Virus record (IMG/VR): IMGVR_UViG_3300028392_000036
Span: 1 to 64,000 of that record
Length of the DNA: 64,000 nt
From: a virus
Strand: one strand, 5' to 3'
The position numbers and the translations under genes are program-made. Below, in pieces: positions 40,351 to 48,116 of this stretch (the stretch's first letter is position 1; every line of letters begins with the position of its first letter). The notes under the pieces were generated by a model that saw only the letters and a list, made by a program, of their open reading frames with translations, was not told the DNA's origin and made no database searches.

Positions 40351-41272
40351 ACAAATCGCCAAAGTATTCGAAAGTTACTTTGGTTCACGTATCCGTTTTG
40401 ACCAATTAAACCGTGGCCAAACTCGTGTGATGTTGGGCAAAGTACAAGGTGTATTAAAAGAACACCGTGGCACAACAGCTCGTCACCGCAGTGAAACAAA
40501 TCCCAAATATTTGCAACTGGTAATGATGGAACAGGCATTGAGTGCTAGACTACAAGAAATGCAAACCACACTTCCACCAAGTGGCGGAGTCGGTGCTCCT
40601 GCTGGTACCCCTGCACAACCCGGTGCCATTGGTGCCGCCACTCAGCCAGGTGCCGCACCTGCTGCCGGTGCAAAGCCACCACAAGATCCTAAATTGGCAG
40701 CCGCGTTAAAGAAATCTACTGCCGGTCAAGCACTGACCCCAGAAGAACAAAAATTAATAGCTGGTGCCGCAATGATGCAAGCCGAAAGCCGACTACGTCG
40801 TGCAATGAAACGCCTTAACGAATCAGAAGTACAACAGGCTCAAGTTGTGTTGGCCGCTCAAGACATGGTTGACAAAATGCAAGGCATGTTGGAAGATGTT
40901 TCAGAATTGCAATTTAAAGAATTGCCAGCTCTGGTCGACTCGATCAAGAACCAAGTTGGCATTGATCAAGCCACACAATTTAATACAGATGCCACTGCCG
41001 CCTTGACTGGCCTGATACAAAATCTGGGAGGTGCCAAGCAACAACTTGATGCCGCTCTAGGTGTTGTAACTGGCCAAGCTCCGTCAGGTGCCGCGGCCGC
41101 TGGTGCAATGGGTGCTGACATTGCCGCTGGTGCAGGCGATATGGCCGCTGCCGGTGCCGACATGGGTGCTGACATGGGTGCTGACATGGGTGCAGATGCC
41201 GCACTGGATGCCGCTGCCGCAGAAGCCGGTGCTGAACCTCCTGCTGCCGCATTAGGCCGCGCCAAGAGATAA
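40313..41272 (+). CDS. Probable prohead core/head-associated protein, 319 aa
   Basis: N-terminus MKLQELAAPKPSKQIAKVFESYFGS is helical and basic. The middle is an Ala/Pro/Gly linker (about residues 85-125). A long helical region follows with MQAESRLRRAMKRLNESEVQQ, where QAE/S and LNE/S fit prohead-protease sites, then an Ala-rich tail with a GADM repeat (four near-identical units around residues 281-295). Helical, charged and Ala-rich composition is typical of T4-like scaffold or core proteins. Coupled to the next gene by TAATG. Confidence 0.55.
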   Translation: MKLQELAAPKPSKQIAKVFESYFGSRIRFDQLNRGQTRVMLGKVQGVLKEHRGTTARHRSETNPKYLQLVMMEQALSARLQEMQTTLPPSGGVGAPAGTPAQPGAIGAATQPGAAPAAGAKPPQDPKLAAALKKSTAGQALTPEEQKLIAGAAMMQAESRLRRAMKRLNESEVQQAQVVLAAQDMVDKMQGMLEDVSELQFKELPALVDSIKNQVGIDQATQFNTDATAALTGLIQNLGGAKQQLDAALGVVTGQAPSGAAAAGAMGADIAAGAGDMAAAGADMGADMGADMGADAALDAAAAEAGAEPPAAALGRAKR

Positions 41273-41634
41273 TGAAAATTTTTGAAGTTGACAGTAGCAT
41301 GGGAATGGCGCCGCCGCCTAACCCAGCACAACTGTCAGGATTGGTACAGTTTCTTAATGGTCGTGCTAATGATACCAATGCCAAAAAAGAAATCAGCCAG
41401 GATGCGTTTATCAAACTGGCCAATGATTTGGACATCAATGTTACTCCCCAAAATCTAGCCGATATTGTGAGTCAAGAACCACTCAGCAACCTGTTGGAAC
41501 CAATGGATCCAAATACAAAAATTTTAGCATTCAAGGGCGCTGGTACCCCAGATGTTGCCATGCCCGTAAACAAAGCACAAGACATTGTGGCTTCGGCAGC
41601 CAAATCGGCAATGAACAAAGACCGCGGCGTCTAA
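41272..41634 (+). CDS. Hypothetical head-region protein, 120 aa
   Basis: Starts MKIFEVDSSMGM and continues with a helical domain (QLSGLVQFLNGRAND, ISQDAFIKLANDLDI) and a C-terminal basic helix. It always appears as a short partner after the Ala-rich core-like protein in my recollection of related phages, but this could not be checked. Last gene before an independent sigma70-type promoter. Confidence 0.55.
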   Translation: MKIFEVDSSMGMAPPPNPAQLSGLVQFLNGRANDTNAKKEISQDAFIKLANDLDINVTPQNLADIVSQEPLSNLLEPMDPNTKILAFKGAGTPDVAMPVNKAQDIVASAAKSAMNKDRGV

Positions 41635-41642
41635 CCAAATTA

Positions 41643-41683
41643 GTCAACCAAAGGTTGACATAAAACGTTAAATATAGTATACT
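41643..41683 (+). promoter_or_regulatory. Sigma70-type promoter P7 with operator-like palindrome
   Basis: TTGACA (41655-41660), 17-base spacer, TATACT (41678-41683). A perfect inverted repeat GTCAACC-AAA-GGTTGAC (41643-41659) overlaps the -35, as an operator would. A TAGGAGGT ribosome-binding site follows at 41691-41698. It heads the Fe-S/radical SAM operon. Confidence 0.75.
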
Positions 41684-41702
41684 ACCACAATAGGAGGTCT
41701 GT

Positions 41703-42023
41703 ATGAAACAACTCATCGCTTTGTTCTTTTTAACTGTGTCTGTGTCAGCAATGGCACAACCAGGATTCAGATACTATCATCATCATCACGGATACTATCC
41801 AGGACCCAATTACGGCTGGGCGGCTCCTACCATCATCGGTGGTGTAATTGGTTATGAAATCGCTCGCAACCAACAGCCAGTGATCGTACAACAACCGGTA
41901 ATAGTTCAACCTACCACTGTACCTCCCACAGTTTACTATGGTCAGACACAAACATGTTCTGAATGGATAGAAGTACAACAACCAGATGGAACCATCAATA
42001 GAACAAGGACTTGCAGACAATGA
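41703..42023 (+). CDS. Secreted His/Tyr-rich protein with glycine-zipper-like segment
   Basis: 106 aa. A signal peptide (about residues 1-18, cleavage after AMA) is followed by a Tyr/His cluster (RYYHHHHGYYPGPNYGW) that could bind metal. A short hydrophobic GGVIGYEIA segment, a Val/Gln/Pro repeat and a C-terminal CSEWIEVQQPDGTINRTRTC pair complete it. This resembles bacterial small envelope proteins rather than phage virion proteins. It is first in the operon that encodes IscU, IscA and two radical SAM enzymes. Metal capture in the periplasm is a hypothesis. Confidence 0.65.
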   Translation: MKQLIALFFLTVSVSAMAQPGFRYYHHHHGYYPGPNYGWAAPTIIGGVIGYEIARNQQPVIVQQPVIVQPTTVPPTVYYGQTQTCSEWIEVQQPDGTINRTRTCRQ

Positions 42024-42151
42024 AACTACGACAGTTAAGACAAAAATTATACAGTGCTATCTTTGCACACGATAGCAAAAAAGAAAAGAAAGTTTGGTTC
42101 AAGATCCTTAAAAAATCTACCAAACACAAACACACTGAGGATATACGATAA
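42020..42151 (+). CDS. Small basic peptide, 43 aa
   Basis: Starts by ATGA overlap with the secreted-protein stop and ends in TAATG overlap with iscU, so it is fully embedded in the operon. About 40% of the residues are Lys, Arg or His, forming one or two basic helices. Function unknown; it could be a nucleic-acid-binding peptide or a substrate of the neighbouring radical SAM enzymes. Confidence 0.55.
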   Translation: MKLRQLRQKLYSAIFAHDSKKEKKVWFKILKKSTKHKHTEDIR

Positions 42152-42531
42152 TGGCCTATTCAGAAAAAGTAATCGATCATTATGAAAATCCCCGAAATGT
42201 GGGCAGTTTTAGCACTACTGACGATACCGTTGGCACTGGTATGGTTGGTGCACCTGCTTGCGGAGATGTTATGAAGTTACAGATAAAAGTAACAGATGGA
42301 ATTATTACAGATGCAAAATTCAAAACATACGGGTGCGGTTCCGCCATCGCGAGCTCAAGTCTCGTTACAGAATGGGTCAAAGGTCGAACACTTGAGGAAG
42401 CAGGATCCATACGAAATAGCGAAATTGCTGAAGAGCTTGCTCTCCCCCCAGTCAAAATCCACTGCTCCATTCTTGCCGAAGACGCCATCAAAGCCGCGGT
42501 AGAGGACTATCGCAAAAAGCATGTTCAATGA
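42151..42531 (+). CDS. iscU: IscU-type iron-sulfur cluster scaffold
   Basis: 126 aa, the normal IscU length. All cluster ligands are present: C37 with D39 (APACGD), C62 (YGCGSA) and H104-C105 (KIHCS). The LPPVK motif (98-102), which binds the HscA chaperone, is intact, so it should work with host IscS and HscA/HscB. It assembles 2Fe-2S clusters from Cys-derived sulfur and iron. Overlaps both neighbours. No phage IscS is present in the window, so host sulfur donation is expected. Confidence 0.93.
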   Translation: MAYSEKVIDHYENPRNVGSFSTTDDTVGTGMVGAPACGDVMKLQIKVTDGIITDAKFKTYGCGSAIASSSLVTEWVKGRTLEEAGSIRNSEIAEELALPPVKIHCSILAEDAIKAAVEDYRKKHVQ

Positions 42532-43586
42532 ATCTGTCAGATATTCAGACTTTAACGTTTGAACCTTCTTCCTACTGCAATGCACAGTGTCCGCATTGCC
42601 CTAGATTTAACATAACCAATCATGATGTTTTTGAATCCACAGGAATCCTACATCCTAATTTAAAACTTTTAAATTTAGATTTTTCAACGATAATACCAAA
42701 TTTGCAACTTGACCAAATGACCTCGTTGACAAAGATCATAATTGAAGGTGACAAAGGGGATCCATTAATGAATCCCGACATAGATATTCTATTAGACGCA
42801 TTTGCATCAATGAAAGTTGCGCCAACTGTGGTGCTTACCACCAATGGTAGTATTCGTAATGCAAGTTGGTGGCAAAATCTTGCTAAAAAATATCCTTTTT
42901 TAATAGTACAATTTAGTATAGATGGTCTGGCTGATACAAATCATTTGTATCGCCTGGGATTGAACTATAAGACTATTATAAAAAATCTTTCAACATTTAC
43001 TGAATCTGGTGGACGTGCAATTTGGAAAATGATTGTATTCAAACATAATCAACATCAGACAAAGGAAGTTGAGAATCAATCCAGACAACTGGGTTGTGAA
43101 AAAATTGTTTATATAAGATGTCAGATCGAGAGATTTAAAGGATTGGCGCAATGGCCAGTTATATATAACAATCAAACTCATTATATCTCCCCACCTGATA
43201 TTAATATTCCGTCGTCAGTGACATTTAAAAATACACCAAGTAAAACAATAAAAATCAATAAAGTATTAGATAAAAATTGCCCCTGGGGCAAAAATGGCCA
43301 TGTATATATTGGGTATCAAGGGCATGTGCTACCTTGTTGTATGATGCATTTTGATACTGAATTAAATTACGTAGGACAAACTTATTTAGAAAATTTATCT
43401 CAGGGTTTTGACAATCAGAATTTGCTATTAAATAGCATGGAAAAAATATTAAATAATCCATTGTTCAATGGTTCACTGGAGCAAAGTCTCCAACTTGGAA
43501 AATGGCATAGCACCTGTGTTCAGAATTGTAAACAACAAATTCTAACAAATATTTCAAATCGTAAATCCTATGATATCGTTCACTGA
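42528..43586 (+). CDS. Radical SAM/SPASM enzyme between iscU and iscA
   Basis: 352 aa. Radical SAM motif CNAQCPHC (C17, C21, C24). The SPASM-type region has C251 (NCPWGKNGHVYIGY), C270-C271 (LPCCMMHF) and a late C-x-x-x-C (WHSTCVQNC). EGDKGDPLMNP sits where the GGE-type SAM motif lies. Strongly AT-rich compared with iscU, suggesting a separate origin. It overlaps iscU by four bases and the iscA-like gene by 17. The substrate is unknown; peptide or protein modification is the usual role for SPASM enzymes. Confidence 0.88.
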   Translation: MNLSDIQTLTFEPSSYCNAQCPHCPRFNITNHDVFESTGILHPNLKLLNLDFSTIIPNLQLDQMTSLTKIIIEGDKGDPLMNPDIDILLDAFASMKVAPTVVLTTNGSIRNASWWQNLAKKYPFLIVQFSIDGLADTNHLYRLGLNYKTIIKNLSTFTESGGRAIWKMIVFKHNQHQTKEVENQSRQLGCEKIVYIRCQIERFKGLAQWPVIYNNQTHYISPPDINIPSSVTFKNTPSKTIKINKVLDKNCPWGKNGHVYIGYQGHVLPCCMMHFDTELNYVGQTYLENLSQGFDNQNLLLNSMEKILNNPLFNGSLEQSLQLGKWHSTCVQNCKQQILTNISNRKSYDIVH

Positions 43587-43893
43587 CGCGGCTCGAACAA
43601 AAATACAAAAATTAGTCACAGCCAAAAACTATGCTGGTATTCGTCTTGGCGTAAAAACTACCGGTTGCTCGGGACTTGCTTATGTGTTAGAATACGTTAA
43701 AGAATACAAGTCTGAACCGTATGTTACCAACTATGCACAAAATGATTTTGTAGTACTAGTAAATCATAAAGACGACATCTATCTTAAAAATATGACAGTA
43801 GACTATGTGCGTCAAGGACTAAACGAAGGTTTTGAATTTAGCAATCCTAATGAACGTGACCGATGTGGTTGCGGAGAATCATTTAGAGTATGA
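43570..43893 (+). CDS. iscA: IscA-type iron-sulfur carrier
   Basis: 107 aa, the typical A-type carrier length. The three ligands are C33 (TTGCSG), C99 and C101 (RCGCGESF). The DYVRQGLNEGFEFSNPN segment matches the HesB/IscA family. It carries Fe-S clusters from the scaffold to target apoproteins. Its position between two radical SAM genes, with start/stop overlaps on both sides, points to cluster delivery to those enzymes. It could equally be called ErpA- or SufA-like; the family call is secure, the subtype is not. Confidence 0.92.
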   Translation: MISFTDAARTKIQKLVTAKNYAGIRLGVKTTGCSGLAYVLEYVKEYKSEPYVTNYAQNDFVVLVNHKDDIYLKNMTVDYVRQGLNEGFEFSNPNERDRCGCGESFRV

Positions 43894-45170
43894 CCACCCA
43901 AACAATAGAATGGATTAAAAATAATCCTGCATTCTGCACGGCACCTTACGCTGTTTATGATTTTAGATATTATAATGATAAATGTAAAATAACAACCTGC
44001 TGTAACTTAGACTTATCCAGCACCAACAATACTTTGGATCTTGATTTTATAGAAAAGGTCAAGCAAGATATGGCACAGGATGTGGTACCCAACTCTTGTT
44101 GGAGGTGTACATCAGAAGAACAAAACCAAGCGCAAAGTGAGCGTGTGAAATATTTAATAGGACACACGGTTGCTGACTTAGAACAGTTTAAGCAAAATAA
44201 AAAAACAAATGAATTTCAAATTGGTATGAAATTCAGCAACCTATGTAATCTGGCTTGCCGTAGTTGTAATGAAACTGACAGCAGTTTATGGTCAAAGTTA
44301 ATGACTCGTCCCACCAGTCCGGAATATGAAATTGATATTTCGTCTGACGAGATTCTTTGGGACACAATAACTCGTATGATTCGGGCCAAGCATTCAGAAA
44401 CTGACAATTTTATTGTACACCCAATTGGTGGTGAAACAATGATTCAGCCAGGGTTTGCAAAATTAGTTGATTGGCTTATTACAGAAAATCTAGCCAGCAC
44501 AACCACTTTACGTATTACTACTAGTTTGGTTCCTAACATTGCTGACAAGTTTTTGGAAAAGTTTACGTTATTTCAACGTGTACAATTTTTGTCAAGCATA
44601 GATAGCGTGGGTGAAAATTATCATTATGTTCGCTGGCCGGCCCGATTTAACAAAATACAAGATAACCTAAAAACATTCAAAACTTTATCGTCGCAATACC
44701 CTAACAAATTTTCGCTAAGTGTTAGTCCAGTATTTTCATTAAACAATATCTTTTACGCTGTGGACTTCTTGGACTGGTGGGAAAACTGGGCAGATCAAAC
44801 ACAAACTGATTTATGGTTATCTAATATACATTTGTATAATCCAGAAATGTTAATGGTAGAAAGTTTACCATTTGAATACCGCCTGCAATTAACGGTATTG
44901 TTAGACCAGTGTGTTGATCACAATGTTTTTAAAAAATATAAACAAACTGATGTGCTCAGGGGATATTTTTCTGCCATGCAAGCCACAACACAAAACAACC
45001 CAACAGATACACAAACATTGTTCACACAGTATTTAGAATTCACTGCCGACTACGACAACCGTACAAATACCAACAGTTATCAATTAAATTCAAAACTATT
45101 TGACTTACTATCTAGCACACACCAAAATATATACAACTCTCACTTGAAATATGTACAATCCAAAATTTGA
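43890..45170 (+). CDS. Twitch-domain radical SAM protein, second copy
   Basis: 426 aa. N-terminal auxiliary Cys motif (AFCTAPY, KITTCCN, SCWRC: C16, C37, C38, C70, C73) comes before the radical SAM motif CNLACRSC (C119, C123, C126), the same order as in 4652-5791. A GGETMI segment is the SAM-binding GGE motif. AT-rich. Starts by ATGA overlap with iscA and overlaps the nuclease gene by 20 bases. Together with its neighbours this makes an Fe-S supply plus radical-chemistry operon. Confidence 0.87.
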   Translation: MTTQTIEWIKNNPAFCTAPYAVYDFRYYNDKCKITTCCNLDLSSTNNTLDLDFIEKVKQDMAQDVVPNSCWRCTSEEQNQAQSERVKYLIGHTVADLEQFKQNKKTNEFQIGMKFSNLCNLACRSCNETDSSLWSKLMTRPTSPEYEIDISSDEILWDTITRMIRAKHSETDNFIVHPIGGETMIQPGFAKLVDWLITENLASTTTLRITTSLVPNIADKFLEKFTLFQRVQFLSSIDSVGENYHYVRWPARFNKIQDNLKTFKTLSSQYPNKFSLSVSPVFSLNNIFYAVDFLDWWENWADQTQTDLWLSNIHLYNPEMLMVESLPFEYRLQLTVLLDQCVDHNVFKKYKQTDVLRGYFSAMQATTQNNPTDTQTLFTQYLEFTADYDNRTNTNSYQLNSKLFDLLSSTHQNIYNSHLKYVQSKI

Positions 45171-45867
45171 TTATCAACCAATTCCTCGCGTGACCATAGA
45201 GGGCAAGCGTTACTACGCCACCCCAGATGGCAACAACTTACCTAGTGTGACCACGATCCTTGACAAGACCAAACCACCAGAAAAAGTTGAAGCACTGAAT
45301 CAATGGCGTCGTCGTGTGGGCGCAGAAAAAGCACAACAGATCACCACTGAAGCCGCCAATCGCGGCACACGTATGCACACCTATCTTGAACACTATGTCA
45401 AAACAGGCGAACGAAAAGAACGTGGATCAAATCCCTTCTCTTGGCCCAGTCACGCAATGGCGGATGTGGTAATTGATCAAGGACTAAAGAATGTAGGTGA
45501 ATTTTGGGGAATTGAAGTTCCATTGTATTTTCCTAGTGTGTATGCAGGCACAACAGACGGCGCGGGCATACATTTAAATGAAGAAGCCATACTAGACTAC
45601 AAGCAAACCAACCGGCCCAAAAAGCGTGAATGGATTGATGATTACTTTGTACAACTATGTGCCTATGCAGAAGCACATAATGAATTGCACGGTACACGAA
45701 TACGAAAAGGCGTAATTTTGATGTGTGTTAAACCGGACTTAGACGAACAACACAACATCATTGGAAAGCCCCAATACCAGGAATTTGTGCTGGAAGGCCA
45801 AGAATACGACCGTTATCGGGACTTATGGTGGAAAAAGGTCGAACAGTACTACTTGCTAAATATGTAA
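45151..45867 (+). CDS. PD-(D/E)XK (RecB-like) exonuclease
   Basis: 238 aa. Motifs: RGTRMHTYLEHY (about residues 72-83), GTTDGAG (about 131-137, metal-binding Asp) and AILDYKQTNRPK (about 147-158, the E/D-x-K core), then DDYFVQLCAYA (the QxxxY motif). This is the order of RecB/Cas4-type nucleases found in T4-like marine phages. It lacks the Cas4 Cys cluster, so it probably has no Fe-S centre of its own. Likely a DNA exonuclease in recombination or host DNA breakdown. Confidence 0.82.
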   Translation: MYNPKFDYQPIPRVTIEGKRYYATPDGNNLPSVTTILDKTKPPEKVEALNQWRRRVGAEKAQQITTEAANRGTRMHTYLEHYVKTGERKERGSNPFSWPSHAMADVVIDQGLKNVGEFWGIEVPLYFPSVYAGTTDGAGIHLNEEAILDYKQTNRPKKREWIDDYFVQLCAYAEAHNELHGTRIRKGVILMCVKPDLDEQHNIIGKPQYQEFVLEGQEYDRYRDLWWKKVEQYYLLNM

Positions 45868-45886
45868 TATCGCAAGGACTATTACT

Positions 45887-47689
45887 GTGGCAATTGTACA
45901 AATATCACGAATCACACAACGCAAGGGTTTAGCACAAGACTTACCCTCTCCTTTGGCCGGCGCTGAATTGGGCTGGGCAACAGACACACGCAGACTTTAC
46001 ATTGGCAACGGCACATTACAAGAAGGTGCACCTGTTGTGGGCAACACTGAAGTGTTAACTGAGTTCAGTGATATTCTCAATTATGCTACAGAATACACTT
46101 ATCGGGGAGAAGATTTTGGTTTACTTCCGCCGGTACAAACTGGCACAAGCTCAAGCACCGCTGTAAGTCAGAGTTTGCAGTCCAGACTAGATAGTAATGC
46201 TATAATTACAGATTTTGGCGCCACTGGCGATGGTGTAACTGATGTTACTGCCAATATCAATAATGCATTAAATCAATTGTATTGTCAAAACGCGGCATTG
46301 ACCAGTGTTCGCAGAAGTTTATATTTTCCAGCTGGAACTTATATTATCTCTGACACATTAAACATACCGCCGTATTGTAATCTATACGGCGATGGTCCAG
46401 AAAGTACGATTATATATTTTTATGTGTCAACATGGACCAATACTGTTACCTATGCTGGTGGCGTGTTAGTGAAAAACGGCACCAGCTATTATAGAAGTAC
46501 TGGCGCGGTACCTATTGGCACTGCAATTGGCAATACCACTTATTGGACTCCAGCTACATTGCCAAGTTATATTGCAAGAACTGCCGATAGTATACAACAA
46601 ACTGGAGACAACATCGGAACCAATGGTGCATTACTACCGGGTAGTTTTGAAATAGCTAGAATGAAGTTCACTACCAATCAAATCATGAATGGATTTTATG
46701 TTGAAGCCGCACAAGATTGTGCTTTTCAAAGTGTAAACATTGCTGGCCCAGAGACAACAAGTTCGTTAAATGTGTCCACAAACAATACTGCCTGCGTTCG
46801 TTGGAATTCGACAAACGCTTCTGTTTGTAGTAATATTGAATGGAATCATTGTTCGTTCTCTGGCATGGTATATGGCAGCAACACTGACGAGCAAATTCAA
46901 GGAGCCACAATTAGTAATTGCTCATTTGACACATTGTATCAAGGGATCTACTTAGGCAATGCTGTGGCACCAACTGTGGGCCCAACTGGCTTCCGTATTA
47001 TAGCCAACAACTTTGATAATATCTATGCAGAAGGCATAGTGATAGTGAATGTGGGACTCAATTGTTCAGCATATAATATATTCTATGATGTAGGTAATAG
47101 TTTTAACGGCACAACTAATCCTGCCACTCCAGTGATCGACATGAACGGAATTGATAATGTCAGCGTAGGCGATATGTTCCAACGTTCGAATCCGTACGCC
47201 ACAGCACTCAAGCCGAGAATCAAACTCAATGACCTCAATGGTATTGCACTGGGTATGAATGTCAGTAACTTTGTATTCTGGAAAAATGGGTCGAACCCAG
47301 CAATCAATGCCAATCCTGCAAATGCTTTCAACCAGGCCAATCAATTAGCATTGGGAGTTTATCAGCGTACCTCTGGTATTACCGATGCCTTAACAGACAA
47401 CTCTACCAACATTACTTTGTTTACGTTTGATGCAATTTATATCAAGGCCATAAAGTTTGATTACACCATCGTGCGAGGCACGGCTGTGCGAACAGGAAAC
47501 TACACAGTGGTAGTAGGAACTGACTCGTCCGGTACAGGAATACAAGGTGTAGATGATGGCGTACAAAATTCTGTACCAGGTGTGACTTTTACTCAAAGCG
47601 AATCTGGCAGTGTGGTCACGGTCAAATACACCACTACCTCAACTGGTAGTAACGGAACCATTTATTATTCAGTTACAAAACTAGCCTAA
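45887..47689 (+). CDS. Tail spike with pectate-lyase-like beta-helix
   Basis: 600 aa, GTG start; a CTAAATA box lies at 45856-45862 within the previous gene. The N-terminal virion-binding segment contains LAGAELGWATDTRRLYIGNG, a common opening of tail fibres. Residues ~105-190 (ITDFGATGDGVTDVTANIN, then LYFPAGTYIISDT and LYGDG) are the Pectate_lyase_3 entry to a right-handed beta-helix. A chitin-binding-like insert (VLVKNGTSYYRS ... NTTYWTP) lies at about 200-230. It likely binds or cleaves host surface polysaccharide. Confidence 0.82.
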   Translation: MAIVQISRITQRKGLAQDLPSPLAGAELGWATDTRRLYIGNGTLQEGAPVVGNTEVLTEFSDILNYATEYTYRGEDFGLLPPVQTGTSSSTAVSQSLQSRLDSNAIITDFGATGDGVTDVTANINNALNQLYCQNAALTSVRRSLYFPAGTYIISDTLNIPPYCNLYGDGPESTIIYFYVSTWTNTVTYAGGVLVKNGTSYYRSTGAVPIGTAIGNTTYWTPATLPSYIARTADSIQQTGDNIGTNGALLPGSFEIARMKFTTNQIMNGFYVEAAQDCAFQSVNIAGPETTSSLNVSTNNTACVRWNSTNASVCSNIEWNHCSFSGMVYGSNTDEQIQGATISNCSFDTLYQGIYLGNAVAPTVGPTGFRIIANNFDNIYAEGIVIVNVGLNCSAYNIFYDVGNSFNGTTNPATPVIDMNGIDNVSVGDMFQRSNPYATALKPRIKLNDLNGIALGMNVSNFVFWKNGSNPAINANPANAFNQANQLALGVYQRTSGITDALTDNSTNITLFTFDAIYIKAIKFDYTIVRGTAVRTGNYTVVVGTDSSGTGIQGVDDGVQNSVPGVTFTQSESGSVVTVKYTTTSTGSNGTIYYSVTKLA

Positions 47690-48114
47690 TGTGGCCTCGA
47701 ACTTTTGCCGAAAGGCTTGAGAGTTGGGCACAACTCCGTCAACAAGCCGCCACCGCTGATGTAGAAACAGCACTCCGAGCCATCAATTCATGGTGGTTTC
47801 AAACCCCCTGGCGAGCATATCATTTGCACTGGGACGATCGTGCCAGTTGGCCAGATCCCTGGCAATTATTGAGCGATGATATCTATTGTCCTCTTGCTCG
47901 CGGACTAGGAATCCTGTATACTATAACTATGCTAGATCGTGCAGATCTGCAGGATGCTGTGTTGGCGGAGTTTGGTAGCGACAATTTAGTCCTGGTTGCC
48001 AAAAAGAAATATATACTGAATTGGGATCCAGAGCAGATGTTAAATATCACTTTAGGGCGTTCCAAACCCCAACACAGCATTACGCAAGAGCAAATACAAC
48101 AACAAATTAGGTAA
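47689..48114 (+). CDS. Hypothetical protein, 141 aa
   Basis: Trp-rich (INSWWFQTPWRAYHLHWDD), with an alpha/beta C-terminal part (GSDNLVLVAKKKYILNWDPEQML). Its start overlaps the stop of the tail spike and it ends two bases before nrdA. It may be a chaperone or partner of the spike, or a tail component; no motif decides. Confidence 0.55.
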   Translation: MWPRTFAERLESWAQLRQQAATADVETALRAINSWWFQTPWRAYHLHWDDRASWPDPWQLLSDDIYCPLARGLGILYTITMLDRADLQDAVLAEFGSDNLVLVAKKKYILNWDPEQMLNITLGRSKPQHSITQEQIQQQIR

Positions 48115-48116
48115 CA

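Noticed and set aside
45151-45867. Cas4-type Fe-S nuclease
   Set aside because: The PD-(D/E)XK core is present, but the C-terminal Cys triad of Cas4 is missing, so a RecB-like exonuclease without a cluster is the better call.
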